Positions 52,510 to 61,148 are shown, numbered from the stretch's first letter. The stretch is DNA of 64,000 bases from Pseudomonas sp. TH15 (GCF_016651105.1 NZ_JAEKEL010000001.1:3710001-3774000); one strand, 5' to 3'. A program made the numbers and translations. Notes: generated by a model from the sequence alone, not told the origin.

Positions 52510-52768
52510 GGGTTCCTGTGTATTTTACGGCGGCGGCGTGCGAGGGCACGTTGAGTGTGCGCAACAGAGACGACACGTGGATGCGTTCCGTGAACGGCGA
52601 TATGTCCAGTTCGTGGCGATTTCCTGAAGTCATCGATTAAGCCAGCACAGCCAACATCTCCATGCAGGCAAAACCGCACAGGCGTTGAGCCGGCCAGAGT
52701 GCGTCAGGGGCGATAGGTGCTTCAGTTACTGGACTTGAGGGGCAAAGCTGAAATCAGTCTAAAAACCT

Positions 52769-52798
52769 TGCTACGTGTTCTCGACCCTTTGCTATGCT
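52769..52798 (+). promoter_or_regulatory. Sigma70-like promoter of a candidate small RNA
   Basis: TTGCTA (52769-52774), 18 bases, then TATGCT (52793-52798). Four of six bases match each consensus hexamer. The start of transcription would be near 52805. Confidence 0.5.
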
Positions 52799-52804
52799 CA
52801 ATGT

Positions 52805-52945
52805 TGTAGGTGAAGACGCAGACTGATGCGCAAGAGGATAGCGAGGACGCGTGGGGCGCGCTCCGAAGGGTACACGGTTAGAAAGATCTCCGCGCTGAGA
52901 TCCAGCCCTTATGCCGTGTGAGGCAGCTGAGGCCGCCAATTTTTT
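52805..52945 (+). ncRNA. Candidate small RNA of about 140 nt
   Basis: The 640-bp gap between the SBF transporter and the cystathionine lyase gene has no convincing gene. It does hold a promoter-like sequence, a stretch rich in dyads and a terminator. Visible dyads are acacgg (52872-52877)/ccgtgt (52913-52918) and gatctc/gagatc around cgcgct (about 52885-52902). Two AGGA motifs lie at about 52832-52848. The end is GGCAGC-TGAG-GCCGCC, with one mismatch, then AATTTTTT. I do not recognise it as a named RNA. Confidence 0.5.
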
Positions 52946-53021
52946 CACGTTGGCCCAGTACTGTGGGAAGCCCGATAAACCTTGTAAGCCAGAGACCAGC
53001 ACTGGCCGCCTACTCGAACAA

Positions 53022-53048
53022 ACAAAGCCCGCTTATGGCGGGCTTTGT
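53022..53048. terminator. Rho-independent terminator
   Basis: ACAAAGCCCGC-TTAT-GCGGGCTTTGT-type hairpin lies 13 bases past the stop of the convergent cystathionine lyase gene. It probably ends the cbs operon on the minus strand. Confidence 0.85.
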
Positions 53049-53061
53049 CGTTCTTGCAAAC

Positions 53062-54240
53062 TTAGATTTTAGTCAGCGCATGCGCCAGGTCAGCGCGCAG
53101 ATCCTCGACATCCTCAACCCCCACCGACAAGCGCACCAACCCATCGCCAATCCCCAACTGCGCACGGGTTTCTGCTGGAATGCTGGCATGAGTCATGATC
53201 GCCGGATGCTCGATCAGACTTTCCACTCCGCCCAGACTCTCCGCCAAAGCAAAGATTTTAACGTTCTCAAGGAAGCGCGTAGCGCCGGCCAGGTCGGTTT
53301 TCAAATCAACGGAAATCATCCCGCCAAAGCCGCGCATTTGCCGGCGCGCCAGTTCGTGCTGCGGGTGGGACGGCAAGCCCGGATAGTAGACCCGTGACAC
53401 TTGCGGTTGGCGTTCCAGCCATTGCGCCAGTTCCAGCGCGTTGCTGCAGTGACGCTCCATGCGCAGGGCGAGGGTTTTCACGCCACGCAGGGTTAGGAAC
53501 GCGTCGAACGGCCCGGCGATGGCGCCGACCGAGTTTTGCAGGAAGCCCAGCCGCTCGGCCAGTTCCGGGTTCTGCCCGACGATGGCGATGCCGCCGATCA
53601 CGTCGGAGTGGCCGTTCAAGTATTTGGTGGTCGAGTGCACGACGATGTCAAAACCCAGCTCCAGCGGACGCTGGATCCATGGGCTGGCGAAGGTGTTGTC
53701 GGCCACGCAGATGATGCCGCGGGCGCGGCAGACGCGGGCGATGGCGGCCAAGTCAGTCAGGCTCAGCAACGGATTGCTCGGCGTTTCGACCCAGACCATC
53801 CGCGTGTCGTCCTGCAGCGAGGCTTCGAAGGCTGCGAGGTCGGTCAGGTCGACGAAGCTGAAGCGATGCCCGGCGCTGCGTTGGCGCACCTTGTCAAACA
53901 GGCGAAACGTGCCGCCGTACAAGTCGTTGCCGGAGACGATGTGCGAGCCGGCGTCGAGCAGTTCCAGCACCGTGGAAATCGCTGCCAGCCCGGAAGCGAA
54001 GGCGAACGCCTGGCTGCCGCCCTCAAGGTCGGCGACGCAACGCTCCAGGGCAAACCGCGTCGGGTTGTGCGAACGCCCATAGTCGAAGCCCTTGTGCACA
54101 CCGGGGCTCTGCTGCAAGTAGGTGGAGTTGGCGTAAATCGGCGGCATCAACGCCCCGGTGGTTGGGTCCGGCACCTGCCCGGCATGGATCACGCGGGTGG
54201 CGAAGGCGCGGGGCGCACCGGTTTCATCATGCTGACTCAT
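53062..54240 (-). CDS. Cystathionine gamma-lyase/synthase (Cys/Met metabolism PLP enzyme)
   Basis: This 392-residue PLP enzyme has the Cys_Met_Meta_PP signature FDIVVHSTTKYLNGHSDVIG, with the PLP lysine in TTKY, and FDYGRSHNPTRFALERCVAD and ETPSNPLLSLTDLAAIAR. Placed directly after a cystathionine beta-synthase gene with an ATGA overlap, it most likely acts as the gamma-lyase of reverse transsulfuration, making cysteine from cystathionine. Sequence alone does not separate lyase from gamma-synthase. The same gene pair is known from P. aeruginosa (PA0399-PA0400). Confidence 0.9.
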   Translation of the reverse strand: MSQHDETGAPRAFATRVIHAGQVPDPTTGALMPPIYANSTYLQQSPGVHKGFDYGRSHNPTRFALERCVADLEGGSQAFAFASGLAAISTVLELLDAGSHIVSGNDLYGGTFRLFDKVRQRSAGHRFSFVDLTDLAAFEASLQDDTRMVWVETPSNPLLSLTDLAAIARVCRARGIICVADNTFASPWIQRPLELGFDIVVHSTTKYLNGHSDVIGGIAIVGQNPELAERLGFLQNSVGAIAGPFDAFLTLRGVKTLALRMERHCSNALELAQWLERQPQVSRVYYPGLPSHPQHELARRQMRGFGGMISVDLKTDLAGATRFLENVKIFALAESLGGVESLIEHPAIMTHASIPAETRAQLGIGDGLVRLSVGVEDVEDLRADLAHALTKI

Positions 54241-55613
54241 GCAAGGGATCTCCGTAAGTGATTGAGCAGGTCGACGCGGGTAATCAGGCCGTGGAAGCCC
54301 GAGGCGTCGGCAATGATTGCGATCAGGCCCCGGTCGAGCTCGGCTTGCAGTTCAGCCAGACTCGCGCCGGGAAGCAGGGTTTGCAGCTTGTCGGTCATGG
54401 CGCTGGCCACGGTCAGGCGAAAGTGCGAAGCGTCTTCCTGCATGCCGAGCAGAATGTCGGATTCATCGATCACACCGACCAGGCGCTTGCCGTCCACCAG
54501 CACCGGCAGTTGCGAGACATCCGCCAGACGCATGCGCTGGAAGGCCGTGAGCAGCGTGTCGTCCGGGCCAACGCTGATCACCCGGCCATCCTCGAAACGT
54601 CGGGCGATCAGGTCGCGCAGGTCGCCGTAGCGTTTGTATTTCAGCAGGCCCTGATCGTTCATCCACTGGTCGTTGTAGACCTTCGACAGGTAACGGGTAC
54701 CGGTGTCGCAGACGAAACTGACGACCCGCTTCGGCTCGGTTTGCTCGCGGCAGTAACGCAGCGCCGCCGCCAGCAAAGTGCCGGTCGACGAACCGCCGAG
54801 AATGCCTTCGGCGCGCAGCAGTTGGCGCGCGTGATCGAAGCTTTCTTCATCGCTGATCGAGTAGGCGTGGCGCACACTGGAGAGGTCGGTAATCGACGGA
54901 ATGAAGTCTTCGCCAATGCCTTCCACCGCCCAGGAACCAGGCTTACCGAGGGTGCCGCTGCGGCTGTATTCAGCCATCACCGAGCCCACCGGATCGGCCA
55001 GCACCATTTCCAGGTTCGGTTGCACGCGTTTAAAGAAACGGGTCAGCCCGGTCAGCGTGCCGGCCGAGCCGACACCGACGACGATGGCATCCAAATCATG
55101 CTGAGTCTGCGCCCAGATCTCCGGCGCGGTGCTGCACTCATGGGCCAGCGGGTTGGCCGGATTATTGAACTGGTCGGCAAAGAACGCGTCGGGAATTTCC
55201 TGTGCCAGCCGCGCCGCGACATCCTGGTAATACTCGGGATGACCCTTGCCGACATCCGAGCGGGTGATGTGCACTTCGGCGCCCATGGCCTTCAGGTGCA
55301 AAACCTTCTCGGTGGACATCTTGTCCGGTACCACCAACACCACCCGATAACCCTTGGCGCGGCCTACCAGCGCCAGGCCCAGACCGGTGTTGCCGGCGGT
55401 GGCCTCGACGATAGTACCGCCGGGTCGCAAGCGCCCATCGCGCTCGGCGGCGTCGATCATCGCCAGACCGATCCGGTCCTTGATCGAACCGCCGGGGTTC
55501 TGTGATTCAAGCTTGAGAAACAGCGTGCATGGCCCGGTATCAAAGCGGCTGACACGCACCAGCGGCGTATTGCCGATCAGCCCAAGTACGGCAGGGCGTG
55601 ATTCCTTAGACAT
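54237..55613 (-). CDS. cbs: Cystathionine beta-synthase
   Basis: This 458-residue protein has a PLP fold-type II domain (residues 1-330) with the lysine in LESQNPGGSIKDRIGLAMID and the Gly-rich/Asn segment VEATAGNTGLGLALVG. It ends with a pair of CBS regulatory modules (about 340-455; VISVGPDDTLLTAFQRMRLA). It condenses serine with homocysteine to cystathionine. It lacks the N-terminal heme domain of animal enzymes. It is translationally coupled to the lyase gene. Nearby metE completes a sulfur amino acid neighbourhood. Confidence 0.92.
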   Translation of the reverse strand: MSKESRPAVLGLIGNTPLVRVSRFDTGPCTLFLKLESQNPGGSIKDRIGLAMIDAAERDGRLRPGGTIVEATAGNTGLGLALVGRAKGYRVVLVVPDKMSTEKVLHLKAMGAEVHITRSDVGKGHPEYYQDVAARLAQEIPDAFFADQFNNPANPLAHECSTAPEIWAQTQHDLDAIVVGVGSAGTLTGLTRFFKRVQPNLEMVLADPVGSVMAEYSRSGTLGKPGSWAVEGIGEDFIPSITDLSSVRHAYSISDEESFDHARQLLRAEGILGGSSTGTLLAAALRYCREQTEPKRVVSFVCDTGTRYLSKVYNDQWMNDQGLLKYKRYGDLRDLIARRFEDGRVISVGPDDTLLTAFQRMRLADVSQLPVLVDGKRLVGVIDESDILLGMQEDASHFRLTVASAMTDKLQTLLPGASLAELQAELDRGLIAIIADASGFHGLITRVDLLNHLRRSLA

Positions 55614-56023
55614 TTCTTCACCTCTTTGTGGTGTTGATCGCGTTCCATTCGCGGGGAAAAGCTCGCCTGCAACATAGGCGCAGACATCCTCTGTCGCAAC
55701 CTTTAGTCCGCCGCAAATACAGCCATTTCGATCTAACGATAGAACCGAATCAAAGAGTGTGCGTGGCTGTTTCGAGCGCGTTTATATCGAGGCGCCATTG
55801 AGTATTCAAAGGGCGTCTTCATGGCGTCGAACAGCTTGATCTGTGAGCGAATATCCTGCAGTGCAATCCGCTCGGTCAGGCACGCGCTGGAATTTTTCCG
55901 GCGGCAGACAACGATCATTCGATCATGAGAGAAACTTGTGATGATCAATATTAATATGAGTTTGTCTCACTCGTCGCCGATGCCGACAATGGCGCCATCA
56001 ACAAGACATTGGAGTTGTTTGTT
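55614..56023. other. 410-bp intergenic region upstream of metE and cbs
   Basis: This gap separates divergent cbs and metE. I see no metR gene, no cobalamin-riboswitch-like pattern and no SAM-element-like pattern. An AT-rich palindromic stretch (atcaatattaatatga, about 55940-55956) and TTGA-GTAT-TCAA at about 55797-55811 are the only dyads I noticed. The minus frame 55733-55948 (71 codons) has no recognisable features. Confidence 0.5.
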
Positions 56024-58312
56024 ATGGCACTGGCCCATTCCCTTGGATTTCCGCGCATCGGTCGCGACCGCGAACTGAAGAAAGCGCAAGAGGCGTTCTG
56101 GAAAGGAGAACTGAACGAGGCCGGCCTGCGTGACGTCGGTCGCGAACTGCGCAAGGCGCACTGGGACTTGCAGAAGAACGCCGGAATCGAGCTGCTGCCG
56201 GTCGGCGACTTCGCCTGGTATGACCAGGTTCTGACCCACTCGCTGATGTTCGGAGTGATCCCTGAGCGTTTTCGTCCGCACGATGGCAAAGCCAGCCTGC
56301 AAACCCTGTTCGGCATGGCGCGCGGCGTCAGCGACAGTTGCTGCGGCGGTGCCCACGCACAGGAAATGACCAAGTGGTTCGACACCAACTATCACTACCT
56401 GGTCCCTGAGTTCAGCGCCGATCAACAGTTCCAGCTGGGCTGGGATCAGCTCTTCGACGAAGTCGAAGAAGCCCGTGCACTGGGTCATAACGTCAAGCCA
56501 GTGATCATTGGTCCACTGACTTATCTGTGGCTGGGCAAGGCCAAAGGCGCCGAGTTCGACAAACTGGAATTGCTCGATCGTTTGCTGCCGCTGTACGGCC
56601 AGATTTTCGCGCGCCTTGCTGCCCAAGGCGTGGAGTGGGTGCAGATCGACGAACCAATTCTGGTGCTCGACCTGCCGCAGGAATGGAAAAACGCCTTTGA
56701 GCGTGCCTACAACCAGATCCAGCGCGATCCGCTGAAGAAGCTGCTCGCCACTTACTTCGGTGGCCTGGAAGAAAACCTCGGCCTGGCGGCGAACCTGCCA
56801 GTCGACGGTCTGCACATCGATCTGGTGCGTGCACCGGAACAATACCCGACCATTCTTGATCGCTTGCCAGCTTATAAAGTGTTGTCGCTGGGTGTGGTCA
56901 ACGGCCGTAACGTCTGGCGCTGCGATCTGGAGAATGCCTTGGCCACTTTGCAGCACGCTCATGAGCGTTTGGGTGATCGCCTGTGGGTCGCGCCGTCCTG
57001 CTCGCTGCTGCACAGCCCGGTGGATCTGGGGCGTGAAGATAAACTCGATGCCGAGCTGAAGAGCTGGCTGGCGTTCGCTGTGCAGAAGTGCGAAGAAGTG
57101 GCTGTTCTGGCGCACGCCGTCAACGAACCGGAAGCGCCTAAAGTGCTCCGCGCATTGACCGAAAGCCGTTCGGTGCAGGCTGCTCGCGCTGCGTCGCCAC
57201 GTATTCACAAACCCGCCGTTCAGGCGCGTGTTGCCGCCATCGGCGCCAAAGACAGCCAACGCCATTCGCCGTTTACCAAGCGCATCGAACAGCAGCGCGC
57301 ACGCCTGCAATTGCCGGCGTTCCCGACCACCACCATCGGCTCGTTCCCGCAGACTGGCTCCATCCGTCTCGCTCGCCAAGCCTTCAAGCAAGGCAAGCTC
57401 TCGGCCAACGATTACACCGACGCCATGCACAGCGAAATCCGCCACGCGGTGCAAGTCCAGGAACGCCTGGGCCTGGACGTGCTGGTGCACGGTGAAGCCG
57501 AGCGCAACGACATGGTCGAGTACTTTGCCGAGCAACTCGACGGCTACCTGTTCACCCGTTTCGGTTGGGTGCAGAGCTATGGTTCGCGCTGTGTGAAACC
57601 GGCGATTATCTACGGCGACCTCAGCCGTCCGACCGCCATGACGGTCGACTGGATCACTTATGCGCAGAGCCTGACCGACAAAGTCATGAAAGGCATGCTC
57701 ACCGGTCCCGTGACCATGCTGATGTGGTCGTTCCCGCGCGAAGACGTGTCGCGCAAAATCCAGGCGCAGCAATTGGCCTTGGCCCTGCGCGATGAAGTGG
57801 TGGATCTGGAAAACGCCGGCATCAAAATCGTCCAGATCGACGAAGCCGCGTTCCGCGAAGGCTTGCCGCTGCGCCGGGCGCAATGGCAGGAATATCTGGA
57901 CTGGGCGGTGGAAGCGTTCCGTTTGAGCGCCAGCGGTGTGCGGGATGAAACGCAGATTCATACGCACATGTGCTACAGCGAATTCAACGACGTGATCGAG
58001 TCCATCGCGGCCATGGACGCCGACGTGATCACCATCGAAACCTCGCGTTCGGGCATGGAATTGCTCAAGGCCTTCGAAGCGTTCGACTACCCGAACGATA
58101 TCGGCCCGGGCGTGTATGACATCCACTCACCACGGGTGCCGGACACGGCTGAGATGGTCAAGTTGATGAGCAAAGCGGTGAAGCGGATTCCGGCTGAGCG
58201 GCTGTGGGTGAATCCGGATTGTGGGTTGAAAACTCGCGCATGGCCGGAGACCGAGGCGGCGCTGGTGAACATGGTGGCGGCGGCGCGGCAGTTGCGCAAA
58301 GAACTGGCTTGA
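56024..58312 (+). CDS. metE: Cobalamin-independent methionine synthase
   Basis: This 762-residue enzyme starts MALAHSLGFPRIGRDRELKK (ATG 56024, GGAG nine bases upstream). It has both MetE halves: an N-terminal domain and a C-terminal catalytic barrel from about residue 430 (FPTTTIGSFPQTGSIRLAR). The zinc ligands are in THMCYSEFND near residue 647 and NPDCGLKTR near 731. It transfers the methyl group of 5-methyltetrahydrofolate (triglutamate) to homocysteine. The usual divergent metR regulator gene is not in this window. Confidence 0.95.
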   Translation: MALAHSLGFPRIGRDRELKKAQEAFWKGELNEAGLRDVGRELRKAHWDLQKNAGIELLPVGDFAWYDQVLTHSLMFGVIPERFRPHDGKASLQTLFGMARGVSDSCCGGAHAQEMTKWFDTNYHYLVPEFSADQQFQLGWDQLFDEVEEARALGHNVKPVIIGPLTYLWLGKAKGAEFDKLELLDRLLPLYGQIFARLAAQGVEWVQIDEPILVLDLPQEWKNAFERAYNQIQRDPLKKLLATYFGGLEENLGLAANLPVDGLHIDLVRAPEQYPTILDRLPAYKVLSLGVVNGRNVWRCDLENALATLQHAHERLGDRLWVAPSCSLLHSPVDLGREDKLDAELKSWLAFAVQKCEEVAVLAHAVNEPEAPKVLRALTESRSVQAARAASPRIHKPAVQARVAAIGAKDSQRHSPFTKRIEQQRARLQLPAFPTTTIGSFPQTGSIRLARQAFKQGKLSANDYTDAMHSEIRHAVQVQERLGLDVLVHGEAERNDMVEYFAEQLDGYLFTRFGWVQSYGSRCVKPAIIYGDLSRPTAMTVDWITYAQSLTDKVMKGMLTGPVTMLMWSFPREDVSRKIQAQQLALALRDEVVDLENAGIKIVQIDEAAFREGLPLRRAQWQEYLDWAVEAFRLSASGVRDETQIHTHMCYSEFNDVIESIAAMDADVITIETSRSGMELLKAFEAFDYPNDIGPGVYDIHSPRVPDTAEMVKLMSKAVKRIPAERLWVNPDCGLKTRAWPETEAALVNMVAAARQLRKELA

Positions 58313-58324
58313 AGCACTAAACCA

Positions 58325-58876
58325 GGCTTGCTGGCGATTGCGGTGGGTCAGGCGAGACAAGTGTCGGCAGACACGCCGCCTTCGCGAGCAAGCTCTGCTC
58401 CTACAGTGATTGTGTGTACGCCGCCAAACCCTGTAGGAGCCAGCCAGTCTGCTGGCGATTGCGGTGGGGCAGGCGAGATAAGTGTCGTCAGACACGCCGC
58501 CTTCGCGAGCAAGCTCTGCTCCTACAGTGATTGTGTGTACGCAGCCAAGCATTGTGGGAGCCAGCCTGCTGGCGATTGCGGTGGGTCAGGCGAGCAAGTG
58601 TCGGCAGACACGTCGCCTTCGCGAGCAAGCTCAGCGTCTACAGTGATGGTGTGTACGCCGCCAAACCCTGTAGGAGCCGAGCTTGCTCGCGAAGGCGTCA
58701 GCACGTTCGCAATTTTCCTTGAATGTAATAACCGCATCGCTGGCGAGCCAGCCACACAGTTTTTTGGTTCTGCCCATAAACATTGTGGGAGCCAGCCTGC
58801 TGGCGATTGCGGTGGGTCAGGCGAGACAAGTGTCGTCAGACACGCCGCCTTCGCGAGCAAGCTCTGCTCCTACAAA
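58325..58876. repeat. Tandem array of REPIN-like units
   Basis: Four copies of a gctggcgattgcggtggg-containing unit begin at about 58330, 58451, 58568 and 58799. The first three repeat every 117-121 bases, and each is followed by gtgtcRKcagacac and the core cttcgcgagcaagct. A different REP (tgtaggagccgagcttgctc) is inserted before the last copy. The whole gap between metE and the convergent Ppx/GppA gene is made of these elements. Confidence 0.9.
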
Positions 58877-58878
58877 GG

Positions 58879-59814
58879 TTAGTGGTTGCTCATCAGACCG
58901 TGCAGTACGCCGAGGCGCAGGCCCGGTTCGGAGGGGGCCATTTGCGAGATGCCGAAGACTTTGAACGCTGCCAGCATCAACACCAGGCCACCGGGCAGGA
59001 TGCTCTGGCGATGAGGTTGCAGGCCGGCGAGTTTCAGTTGCTGAACGTTGTTCACCTTCAGCAACAGCAATGACAAACGCAACAGCCCGGCATAGGTGAT
59101 GCCACCCTTGCCGAAGTCATTGAGGTGATTGGCCTTGAGCACTTTGGCCAACATGCGCGCTGTGCCTGAGGAACCAATGGTCTGCTGCCAGCCCTGAGCC
59201 CGATAGCGCCGCGCGACTTGTTCAAATTGCAGGATGGCCACGCGTTCAGCTTCTTGCAGGGCGCCGGGAGAAATGTCGCCACCGCGGAAGAACCGCGTGC
59301 TCAAAGTGCCGCTGCCGATGGCGATGCTTTCGGTCAGCAACGGCTGCGAGCCCTGACCCAGAATCAGCTCGGTGGAACCGCCGCCGATATCGACGACCAG
59401 GCGCATATCCTCAGCGCCCGGCAAGGTCTGCGCGACGCCGGCATACACCAGTCGCGCCTCTTCTTGCCCGGATATGACGTCGATTCGAAAGCCCAGATGC
59501 CGCTCGGCACTGGCCAGAAACAGCTGCGCATTGTCGGCCTCACGCACGGCGCTGGTGGCGACTGCGCGAACCCGGCCCGCCTCGAAACCACGCAATTTCT
59601 TGCCGAAGCGCGCCAACGCCTGCCAGCCACGATCGAGTGCCAACGCGTCCAGTGCGCCGCCGTCAAACCCCTCGGCCAGCCGCACAGGCTCACGCAAGGT
59701 TTTCACTTCCTGGATCATGAAGCCCTTTCTGCTGCGCACCGATTGGCCGATCATCATGCGAAATGCATTCGAACCCAGGTCGATGGCGGCAAACAGCGAG
59801 GCGTCTTCTTTCAT
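58879..59814 (-). CDS. Ppx/GppA-family phosphatase, short single-domain form
   Basis: This 311-residue protein has the Ppx/GppA fold: an N-terminal phosphate-binding loop AAIDLGSNAFRMMIG, then AVATSAVREADNAQLFL, and RLVVDIGGGSTELILG with SIAIGSGTLSTRF. It is much shorter than full exopolyphosphatase Ppx (about 500 residues) and lacks the C-terminal HD-like domain. It may hydrolyse polyphosphate or pppGpp. A Pho box lies about 110 bp upstream but points away from the gene. Confidence 0.88.
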   Translation of the reverse strand: MKEDASLFAAIDLGSNAFRMMIGQSVRSRKGFMIQEVKTLREPVRLAEGFDGGALDALALDRGWQALARFGKKLRGFEAGRVRAVATSAVREADNAQLFLASAERHLGFRIDVISGQEEARLVYAGVAQTLPGAEDMRLVVDIGGGSTELILGQGSQPLLTESIAIGSGTLSTRFFRGGDISPGALQEAERVAILQFEQVARRYRAQGWQQTIGSSGTARMLAKVLKANHLNDFGKGGITYAGLLRLSLLLLKVNNVQQLKLAGLQPHRQSILPGGLVLMLAAFKVFGISQMAPSEPGLRLGVLHGLMSNH

Positions 59815-59925
59815 GGGAGTCCTTGCAAAACATCCGCCTCAAGGCTCAAGACGGTTTGCGAGGATTCTGCCGTTGTCTTGATGACATCCTGATGACGGGG
59901 CAGGGGCGGTTCAGTGAATTGTGGG

Positions 59926-59960
59926 CTGTCATGACACTGTCATTATTTGGCGTCTATGCT
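59926..59960 (+). promoter_or_regulatory. Pho box with -10 element
   Basis: CTGTCAT-GACA-CTGTCAT (59926-59943) is two perfect copies of the PhoB half-site spaced by four bases. TATGCT (59955-59960) follows 11 bases later, the spacing of PhoB-activated promoters. It reads on the plus strand toward the ParD-like/map operon. A terminator follows at 59995. Confidence 0.85.
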
Positions 59961-59994
59961 TGGGCCAATACATCGCGTGTTCTTAAAGTTTTCG

Positions 59995-60019
59995 GCTGCC
60001 AGTTTTGGCAGCTTTTTTT
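59995..60019 (+). terminator. Strong Rho-independent terminator close behind the Pho promoter
   Basis: GCTGCC-AGTTTT-GGCAGC followed by seven T. On the minus strand it has no T run. It would end a transcript from the Pho box promoter after about 50 nt, unless read through. Confidence 0.85.
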
Positions 60020-60097
60020 GCCTGAAATTCAGTGAAATCCCTTGGGCAGCTTCTACAGGTTGTGCGTGTTTGCAATTCTGGGTGGTGGTTGGCTAAT

Positions 60098-60121
60098 ATA
60101 CGATCCATATACACTTCGTAT
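60098..60121. promoter_or_regulatory. Inverted repeat upstream of the ParD-like gene
   Basis: ATACGA-N12-TCGTAT lies 11 bases upstream of the ATG at 60133 and overlaps the expected promoter (ggctaatat region). It is a candidate autoregulatory operator for the ribbon-helix-helix-like protein. Confidence 0.55.
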
Positions 60122-60132
60122 CGGATTTGAAT

Positions 60133-60360
60133 ATGGGTATCGTAAAAATTTCAGAAGACATGCACGAGAACTTACGCGTTGCGAGCAATGCGCTGAGCCG
60201 CTCGATCAATGCCCAGGCCGAGCACTGGATGCGCATCGGGATGCTGGCCGAATTGCACCCTGATCTGGATCACAGCGATATCTGCCGCTTGCTGATTCGT
60301 GCGGAACAGGCGGGCGGCCTTGATTTGCAACAACTGACTCAGGAAGCCGTCAGCGCATGA
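60133..60360 (+). CDS. ParD-like family protein
   Basis: This 75-residue protein begins MGIVKISEDMHENLRVASNA and then has LSRSINAQAEHWMRIGMLAE, the ParD_like pattern, with a beta strand and helices as in ribbon-helix-helix antitoxins. No toxin gene adjoins it. Instead its stop overlaps the start of map in an ATGA. It may be a DNA-binding regulator of its own operon. The ATG at 60133 has a weak ribosome-binding site; a TTG at 60127 is in frame. Confidence 0.85.
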   Translation: MGIVKISEDMHENLRVASNALSRSINAQAEHWMRIGMLAELHPDLDHSDICRLLIRAEQAGGLDLQQLTQEAVSA

Positions 60361-61148
60361 GAAACCAGATCAAGATCAACACCCCGGCCGACATCGCCCA
60401 ATCGCGCGCTGCCGGTAAACTCGCCGCCGAAGTGCTGGCGATGCTGGTGCCGCACGTCAAGGCTGGCGTCACCACCGATGAGCTGGATCGGCTGTGCAAC
60501 GACTACATCGTCAATGTGCAGAAAGCCGTGCCGGCCAACGTCGGTTATCACGGTTTTCCGAAAACCGTCTGCGCGTCGGTCAATGATGTGGTCTGTCACG
60601 GCATCCCGTCGGGCACGCCGTTGAAGGATGGCGATATCGTCAACCTCGACATCGCCGTGATCAAGGACGGCTGGTTCGGCGACACCAGTCGCATGTACGT
60701 GGTCGGTGAGGCAACGCCTGAGGCGCAGCACCTGATCAAGACCACTTACGAGGCCATGTGCGCGGGTATCCGCGTGGTCAAACCGGGCGCCACCTTGGGC
60801 GATATCGGTCACGCGATCCAGACGCTGGCGGAGAAGGAAGGCTTCAGCGTGGTGCGCGAGTACTGCGGCCACGGGATCGGCAAGGTCTACCACGATGAAC
60901 CGCAGATTCTGCATTACGGCTTCCCGAATCAGGGCATGAAGCTCAAGGCCGGGATGATTTTTACCGTGGAGCCGATGCTCAATGCCGGCAAGCGTCATGT
61001 GAAGAACATGCCGGATGGCTGGACCGTACTGACCAAGGATGGCTCGTTGTCGGCGCAGTGGGAGCATATGGTCGCGGTGACTGAAACGGGCTTCGAAATC
61101 CTCACGGCGTGGCCGGATGAGATCGAAGGCTATCGCGCTATTGTTTGA
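60357..61148 (+). CDS. map: Methionine aminopeptidase, type I
   Basis: This 263-residue enzyme has all five metal ligands of type I MetAP: Asp in VNLDIAVIKDGWFGD (two positions), His in YCGHGIGKVYHDEP, Glu in FTVEPML, and Glu in QWEHMVAV. VCHGIPSG contains the substrate-proton His. It removes the initiator methionine. Pseudomonas often has more than one map copy; this one is coupled to a ParD-like gene and so is probably the accessory copy rather than the one near rpsB. Confidence 0.93.
   Translation: MRNQIKINTPADIAQSRAAGKLAAEVLAMLVPHVKAGVTTDELDRLCNDYIVNVQKAVPANVGYHGFPKTVCASVNDVVCHGIPSGTPLKDGDIVNLDIAVIKDGWFGDTSRMYVVGEATPEAQHLIKTTYEAMCAGIRVVKPGATLGDIGHAIQTLAEKEGFSVVREYCGHGIGKVYHDEPQILHYGFPNQGMKLKAGMIFTVEPMLNAGKRHVKNMPDGWTVLTKDGSLSAQWEHMVAVTETGFEILTAWPDEIEGYRAIV

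Noticed and set aside
52512..52640. Short plus-strand frame ending at a TAA near 52640
   Set aside because: About 40 codons with no start signal, beginning in the REPIN; it may be a remnant but cannot be supported.
52365..52679. Minus-strand frame of 104 codons past the SBF transporter
   Set aside because: It runs through a REPIN and into the 3' end of the transporter gene, so it is not a plausible gene.
55733..55948. 71-codon minus-strand frame between cbs and metE
   Set aside because: No ribosome-binding site or recognisable domain; composition does not look like a conserved protein.
55614..56023. Possible cobalamin or SAM riboswitch before metE
   Set aside because: I could not find the conserved box or stem patterns of either class; the sequence looks like an ordinary promoter region.
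55967..58126. A 719-codon open frame on the minus strand opposite metE
   Set aside because: Same reason: shadow frame of a GC-rich conserved gene, with no protein-like hydrophobic or motif pattern.
58325..58876. Regular repeats that might be a CRISPR array
   Set aside because: Units are about 120 bp and contain palindromic REP cores. There are no short direct repeats with unique 30-40 bp spacers and no cas genes.
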